Source of the DNA: CBFGWV01 sp965652545 | Lineage (GTDB): Bacteria > Pseudomonadota > Gammaproteobacteria > Competibacterales > Competibacteraceae | Direction of reading: 5' to 3' | Assembly: GCA_965652545.1 (NCBI GenBank) | Contig: CBFGWV010000189.1 | Coordinates: 1-9,625, forward strand | Length of the DNA: 9,625 nucleotides | Part shown: in pieces, positions 6,056-9,625 of the stretch | Numbering within the stretch: position 1 is the stretch's first letter | Layout of the letters: every line of letters begins with the position of its first letter | Made by a program: the position numbers and the translations under genes | The notes under the pieces: generated by a model | Told to the model about the DNA's origin: nothing | Seen by the model: only the letters and a program-made list of their open reading frames with translations | The model's database searches: none

Positions 6056-7192
6056 ATGATGCCCCGAATTGCCGACATCAAGACGCATCTGCTCGATCAT
6101 CGGCTGGCCGAGCCGTTCCAGTCCGCGTTCTCGCAGTTCGACAGCCGCGGCGCCTGTCTGGTGGAGATCATCTGCGAGGACGGTACGGTCGGTTGGGGCG
6201 AGTGCCTTGGGCCGTCGCGGCCGAACGCCGCCATCGTCGAGGCGATGCGCAGCCTGCTGGTGGGGCAGAACCCGCTCGATGGCGAGCGCTTGTGGCTGAC
6301 GCTGTACAGCCAGTTTCGCGATCAAGGTCAGCGCGGCCTGGCGCTCACCGCCTTGAGCGGCATCGATATCGCCTTGTGGGATATCCGCGGCAAGCGTCTC
6401 CAGGCACCGGTGCACGTGCTCCTGGGAGGCGCGTTCCGCAGCCATGTCCGCGCATACGCCACCGGTGGCTTTCGCCGCCTGCACGGCGACCGGCCGACGA
6501 TGACGGCGGCCGAAACCGCAGGCTACGTGCGCGAGGGGTTCTCGGCGGTCAAGATCAAGATCGGCTACGACGTGGCCGACGACCTGGCCACCATTCGCGC
6601 GGTACGCGAGGCGATCGGGCCGCGCACTGCGCTGATGATCGACGCCAACCACGGCTATGACCTGATCCAGGCCACACAACTGGGCCGGGCGGTTGCGGAC
6701 TTGGATATCGGCTGGTTCGAAGAGCCGGTGGTGCCTGAGGATCTCGACGGCTATCGCGAACTGCGCAGGTCCCAGCCCATCCCCGTGGCGGGTGGCGAAA
6801 CCTGGTTCACCCGCTGGGGGTTTCGCGACGTGTTCACCCGCCGGGCGGTCGATATTGCGCAGCCGGATGTGTGTGCCGCCGGGGGCTTGAGCGAGGCGTG
6901 CAAGATTGCCCACATGGCCGCCGCATTCGGCGTGCGACTGGTCCCGCATGTGTGGGGCACGGGTGTCGCACTGGCCGCCGCATTGCAGTACCTGGCCGTG
7001 CTGCCGCCGTCACCGCCGCGGCATGAGCCGCTGGAGCCCATGCTGGAGTTCGATCGCACCGACAACCCGTACCGGCAGGCGGTGCTGCGCAGCCCCATTG
7101 AGCACGAGCAGGGCCGTGTCGCCGTGCCCCAGGGCGTGGGGCTGGGCATCGAGATCGACCGCGAGGCGCTGGTGCGCTTCGCCGCTACTTGA
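6056..7192 (+). CDS. gci: D-galactarolactone cycloisomerase (enolase superfamily)
   Basis: Predicted to open D-galactaro-1,4-lactone (and probably glucaro-1,4-lactone) to 3-deoxy-2-keto-hexarate, i.e. 5-dehydro-4-deoxyglucarate (EC 5.5.1.27), the KdgD substrate. The 378 residues have the mandelate racemase/muconate lactonizing fold: an N-terminal capping domain (about 1-125) and a barrel with KIKIG (K166, K168), metal ligands D196 (IDANHG), E222 (FEEP) and E248 (GGETW), and H298 (VPHVWGTG). GWGECLGPSRPNAA, DQGQRGLALTALSGIDIALWDI, VPHVWGTGV and EFDRTDNPYRQAVLR agree closely with what I remember of the Agrobacterium Gci, also 378 residues. Two ATGs in tandem (6056, 6059) follow AGGA (6046-6049) at 6 or 9 nt, so the start is uncertain by one codon. 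It is the first gene after the divergent promoter. Other sugar-acid dehydratases of this superfamily are less likely given gli and udh nearby. Confidence 0.9.
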   Translation: MMPRIADIKTHLLDHRLAEPFQSAFSQFDSRGACLVEIICEDGTVGWGECLGPSRPNAAIVEAMRSLLVGQNPLDGERLWLTLYSQFRDQGQRGLALTALSGIDIALWDIRGKRLQAPVHVLLGGAFRSHVRAYATGGFRRLHGDRPTMTAAETAGYVREGFSAVKIKIGYDVADDLATIRAVREAIGPRTALMIDANHGYDLIQATQLGRAVADLDIGWFEEPVVPEDLDGYRELRRSQPIPVAGGETWFTRWGFRDVFTRRAVDIAQPDVCAAGGLSEACKIAHMAAAFGVRLVPHVWGTGVALAAALQYLAVLPPSPPRHEPLEPMLEFDRTDNPYRQAVLRSPIEHEQGRVAVPQGVGLGIEIDREALVRFAAT

Positions 7193-7203
7193 GGACTGAA
7201 CCC

Positions 7204-8067
7204 ATGGCCGAGAGCCGCCCCGACCCGCGCCCGCTGGCCGGCACCGCCCCACGGTTGATGACGCCCGCGGGTGCCACCGACTGTCATATCCATTTCTACG
7301 ACAGCCGCTATCCCGGCCAGCCCGGCGGTCCGCCGCCGGCGGACGATGCCTCGGTGGCGGATTACGGCATCGTGCAGCAGCGACTGGGCCTGGAACGCGT
7401 GGTCGTCGTCCAGCCCAATGCCTACCAGACCGACAACCGTTGCCTTCTCGACGCCCTGCAAGCGTTGGGCGCCACCGCCCGTGGCGTTGCCGCGGTCACA
7501 CCACAGACTTCGGATGATGAGCTGGCCCGCATGACCGCCCTGGGGGTGCGCGGCGCCCGCATCATGAACCTGCCCGGTGGCGCGGTCGGCCTGGACCGCA
7601 TGCTGGCGGTGCACGAGCGGGTGCGTCCATTCGGTTGGCATCTGATCGTCCAGTTCGACGGGCGCGATTTTCTCGAGCACGAGGCGCTGCTGCGCAAGAT
7701 CGAGGGGCCGTTCGTCATCGATCACACCGGCAAGTTCCTCGAACCGGTGGCGCCGACGCATCCGTCCTTCACCGCGCTGCTGCGTGCAGTCGATCGTGGC
7801 AACTGCTATGTGAAGCTGGCCGGGTGCTATGAGACGTCACGCCGTGGCGCACCGGGTTTCGAGGATGTCGGCGCCCTGGCCCGCGCGCTGGTCGACCATG
7901 CGCCCGAGCGCCTGCTTTGGGCCAGCAATTGGCCGCATGTCGGCGTACCCCGTTCAGCCTACCCGGATGATGCGCAACTGCTCGATGTGCTGCTGGATTG
8001 GGCGCCCGATGCGGCGCTCAGGCAGCGAATACTGGTCGACAATCCGGCCGTGCTCTACGGCTTCTGA
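7204..8067 (+). CDS. gli: D-galactarolactone isomerase (amidohydrolase superfamily, COG3618-type)
   Basis: Predicted to convert the 1,5-lactone made by Udh into the 1,4-lactone used by Gci (EC 5.4.1.4). The 287-residue amidohydrolase barrel has the HxH pair H28/H30 (DCHIH, 27-30 with D26), H174 (VIDHTGKF), K204 (YVKLAGCYE) and LLWASNWPHVG (237-247). The last motif normally reads G[ST]DWPHP, with a catalytic Asp. Here it is N242, the change known to separate the Agrobacterium isomerase from the hydrolase LigI. The ATG at 7204 has GAGG (7191-7194) 9 nt upstream. An in-frame TTG at 7189 overlaps the gci stop but has no such site. The gap to gci is 11 nt, so the two are co-transcribed. The alternative is a lactone hydrolase of the same family. 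Confidence 0.87.
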   Translation: MAESRPDPRPLAGTAPRLMTPAGATDCHIHFYDSRYPGQPGGPPPADDASVADYGIVQQRLGLERVVVVQPNAYQTDNRCLLDALQALGATARGVAAVTPQTSDDELARMTALGVRGARIMNLPGGAVGLDRMLAVHERVRPFGWHLIVQFDGRDFLEHEALLRKIEGPFVIDHTGKFLEPVAPTHPSFTALLRAVDRGNCYVKLAGCYETSRRGAPGFEDVGALARALVDHAPERLLWASNWPHVGVPRSAYPDDAQLLDVLLDWAPDAALRQRILVDNPAVLYGF

Positions 8068-8214
8068 GGCGTATCACTCTCCACCCCTCAGGCGGTGCTT
8101 GCTCTGTAGGCGATTCCCCCCTATGGTCCGTCGGATCAAAGGCCTTTTTTCAGGGCTGACAACAACCTGCGCCTTGGGCAGCCCAAGCGTGCGGGCCGGG
8201 CTACGGGGACCTAG
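8068..8214. other. Intergenic gap after gli with weak promoter candidate
   Basis: This 147-bp stretch separates gli from an apparently unrelated gene on the same strand. TTGCTC (8099-8104) and TATGGT (8122-8127), 17 nt apart, form a weak possible promoter. A short hairpin, CTTGGG-CAG-CCCAAG (8173-8187), lies in the would-be leader. AAAGGCCTTTTTT (8138-8150) has a T run, but its palindrome has no loop, so it is a doubtful terminator for gli. Confidence 0.35.
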
Positions 8215-9567
8215 ATGCGTTATCTGCTGCTGTTGATCGCCTTACCGTTCGTCGTCTACGGGGGCTTGTGGGGGTATTTGTACTACCAGACGAAATCGGT
8301 GGTCGACCAGATGATCGCCCAGGCCGGCCCCTTGGCCCAGGTGAAGTATGGCGGTATCGCCGTCTCCCTGTTCGAGAGCCATGTCGGCGTGCGCGACCTG
8401 GTGGTCAGTTCGCCTGCCATGGGCAGCGATGTGCGTGCCGAGGCGGTGCTCTACGACCCGCCGGATCTGAGCACCTTGCTGTCGACCAAGAAGATCGTCG
8501 AGTCCGGCAAGCCGCCGCCGGCCCTGAGCATGCAGGTCCGCGGCCTGGTCATGGACTGGGGCATGTTCGAAGACGCCGGCAACCCGATGGGCGATGCCGC
8601 CTCCCCGTTTGCGGCCGTGATCGGCGACGGCTGTGTCGGCGGCAAGGCGATCAAGCAGGTCGACCTGCGCAGCATGGGCTTTTCGACCCCCGTGGTCGAC
8701 TTCAACCTCGGCTATGTTCTGGATGAATCCATCGGCGTGGTCACTCTCGATTTCCGTATGGACATGCGCAACATCCAGAGTTTCATTGGCTCCATGCAAA
8801 TGGAAATGGACCCGTCCGAGGTGGCAATGATGGCCATGACCGGACAGGCGCCGGTGATGCGCTACGCCTCGCTCACCTTGCGTGATGACGGTTACCAGGC
8901 CGCGGCCAACCAGTTGTGCGCATCGCGGGCCGGTATCGAGGCCGCCGCGTATGTCGAGCAGCGGATCCTCGCCGGCCTGGCGATGGCCAAGGACAGCGGT
9001 ATCACGGCGGACGATGCGGTGATCGCCGGTTTTCGCCAGTTCGTGGAGGGCGGCGGCGATTTGACGCTGGTCATGGAGCCATTTAACCCGGTGGATGTCT
9101 CCAAGCTCCATTTGTACAAGCCGGAGGACGCACTGCGCATGGTGCGTCCGCGCCTGGACGTCAACGGCGCGCCGCTGGACCTGGCCGCGATCACGCAGGT
9201 GCCCTCCGGCGTGACCGAGTCCCTGGCGGCCATGCCGGCCGCGCCAACGGCACAACCCGCCGCCCCTGCCGGCACCGATCCCGCTGCCGCTGATCCGGCC
9301 GAGCCCGCAACCCCGGTCCCGGCCGCTGCCGTCGTCGACGCGAAGCCGGCCCGCCCGCGGCAGGAGTTCCGGGCCACGGCGGTGACCGACTTGGGCAACT
9401 ACATCGGCCACCAGATGAAACTGACTACGATGGACGGCCGCGAATTCAGCGGCGTGCTGTTGGCACTGGACGAGAAAGGCTTGCGGATCGAACGGCGCCT
9501 CTCCGGCGGCAAGGCAGTGTTTCCGTTCAACCCGGACGACCTGCGCTCGGTAGAGGTATTGCGCTAG
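8215..9567 (+). CDS. Membrane-anchored protein of unknown function with C-terminal Sm/SH3-like domain
   Basis: Function not recognised. The 450 residues form four parts. A hydrophobic segment (about 3-22), preceded by MR and followed by YYQTK, is a signal anchor or signal peptide that would place the rest in the periplasm. A folded region follows (about 25-330); its start, QVKYGGIAVSLFESHVGVRDL (42-62), vaguely resembles AsmA- or DUF945-type envelope proteins, and it has only two cysteines, C140 and C235, which could pair. An Ala/Pro-rich linker spans about 337-385. A final domain (about 392-450) reads YIGHQMKLTTMDGREFSG..L...DEKGLRIE...GG......F.PDDLRSVEVL, resembling Sm/LSm or RimP C-terminal small barrels. 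The ATG follows GGGGA at 5 nt. No link to uronate metabolism is visible. The coding call is firm; the domain calls are tentative. Confidence 0.85.
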   Translation: MRYLLLLIALPFVVYGGLWGYLYYQTKSVVDQMIAQAGPLAQVKYGGIAVSLFESHVGVRDLVVSSPAMGSDVRAEAVLYDPPDLSTLLSTKKIVESGKPPPALSMQVRGLVMDWGMFEDAGNPMGDAASPFAAVIGDGCVGGKAIKQVDLRSMGFSTPVVDFNLGYVLDESIGVVTLDFRMDMRNIQSFIGSMQMEMDPSEVAMMAMTGQAPVMRYASLTLRDDGYQAAANQLCASRAGIEAAAYVEQRILAGLAMAKDSGITADDAVIAGFRQFVEGGGDLTLVMEPFNPVDVSKLHLYKPEDALRMVRPRLDVNGAPLDLAAITQVPSGVTESLAAMPAAPTAQPAAPAGTDPAAADPAEPATPVPAAAVVDAKPARPRQEFRATAVTDLGNYIGHQMKLTTMDGREFSGVLLALDEKGLRIERRLSGGKAVFPFNPDDLRSVEVLR

Positions 9568-9625
9568 CGGGTTCTCCCGATCCAGACAAACGGATCACGC
9601 TCCTGCGGCCCGATACCCAGCCCGC
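9564..9625 (-). CDS. Possible 3' end of a convergent gene (partial)
   Basis: On the minus strand one frame is open from the window edge to a TAG at 9566-9564, giving the tail GLGIGPQERDPFVWIGRTR. It looks like a natural protein end (mixed composition, G/C-biased third positions). The stop would overlap the stop of the plus-strand gene by four bases, in a convergent arrangement. Nineteen codons are too few to identify a family, and an open frame of this length in GC-rich DNA could be chance. Confidence 0.35.
   Translation of the reverse strand, partial: GLGIGPQERDPFVWIGRTR

Noticed and set aside
5903..6949. 348-codon minus-strand frame opposite gci, and a similar one at 6751-7761
   Set aside because: Both are antisense of strongly recognisable enzymes, composed of His/Arg/Ala-rich sequence. 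Neither has a matching domain or start signal.
8138..8150. AAAGGCCTTTTTT as a rho-independent terminator of gli
   Set aside because: The palindrome has no loop, so it cannot form a normal terminator hairpin. The T run alone is not enough.
8242..9411. 389-codon minus-strand frame opposite the Sm-like protein gene
   Set aside because: It is His/Gly/Arg/Val-rich antisense translation. The plus-strand frame has a ribosome binding site, a membrane anchor and a structured C-terminal domain.
1..9625. CRISPR array, tRNA/rRNA genes, insertion sequence or phage genes
   Set aside because: I saw no regularly spaced direct repeats, no tRNA cloverleaf or rRNA-like sequence, and no transposase or integrase motifs in any frame. 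The only repeat of note is the REP pair.

Overview
The window is GC-rich, tightly packed bacterial DNA whose main content is a uronic-acid catabolic locus: D-galacturonate/D-glucuronate oxidation through hexarolactones, with its own TRAP transporter and GntR-family regulator. High GC, TRAP uptake, the Udh-Gli-Gci-KdgD route and a GTAGGAGC-type REP pair fit a proteobacterium. A gammaproteobacterium is my best guess from the REP type, but no rRNA or other marker in the window confirms it.

Layout. Positions 1-212 hold no gene I can support. A minus-strand block then reads, in order of transcription (right to left): gntR regulator (5730-4957), kdgD dehydratase (4890-3967), dctP binding protein (3905-2919), dctQ small permease (2850-2311), dctM large permease (2309-1026) and udh uronate dehydrogenase (1007-213). 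A 325-bp divergent region (5731-6055) carries an inverted REP pair and the gci promoter. On the plus strand gci (6056-7192) and gli (7204-8067) follow. After a 147-bp gap comes an unrelated-looking membrane-anchored protein of unknown function with a C-terminal Sm/SH3-like domain (8215-9567). The last bases probably hold the 3' end of a convergent gene.

How the genes work together. DctPQM would import the uronate. Udh oxidises it to a 1,5-aldarolactone, Gli shifts this to the 1,4-lactone, and Gci opens the lactone to 5-dehydro-4-deoxyglucarate (3-deoxy-2-keto-hexarate). KdgD dehydrates and decarboxylates that to 2-oxoglutarate semialdehyde. The last enzyme, 2-oxoglutarate semialdehyde dehydrogenase, is not in the window.

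Regulation. The kdgD and gci promoters each overlap a dyad element, and the two elements share 13 of 17 bases (TTGTAyGATrACTwrTC). They are the natural candidate operators for the FCD-type GntR protein encoded between them. A GC-rich hairpin followed by a short T run lies between dctP and dctQ. It probably lets the binding protein be made in excess of the membrane subunits.

The pathway is a known one (best studied in Agrobacterium). The less familiar parts are the inferred operators, the REP pair with compensatory base changes between divergent genes, and the Sm-like domain on an exported or membrane-anchored protein.
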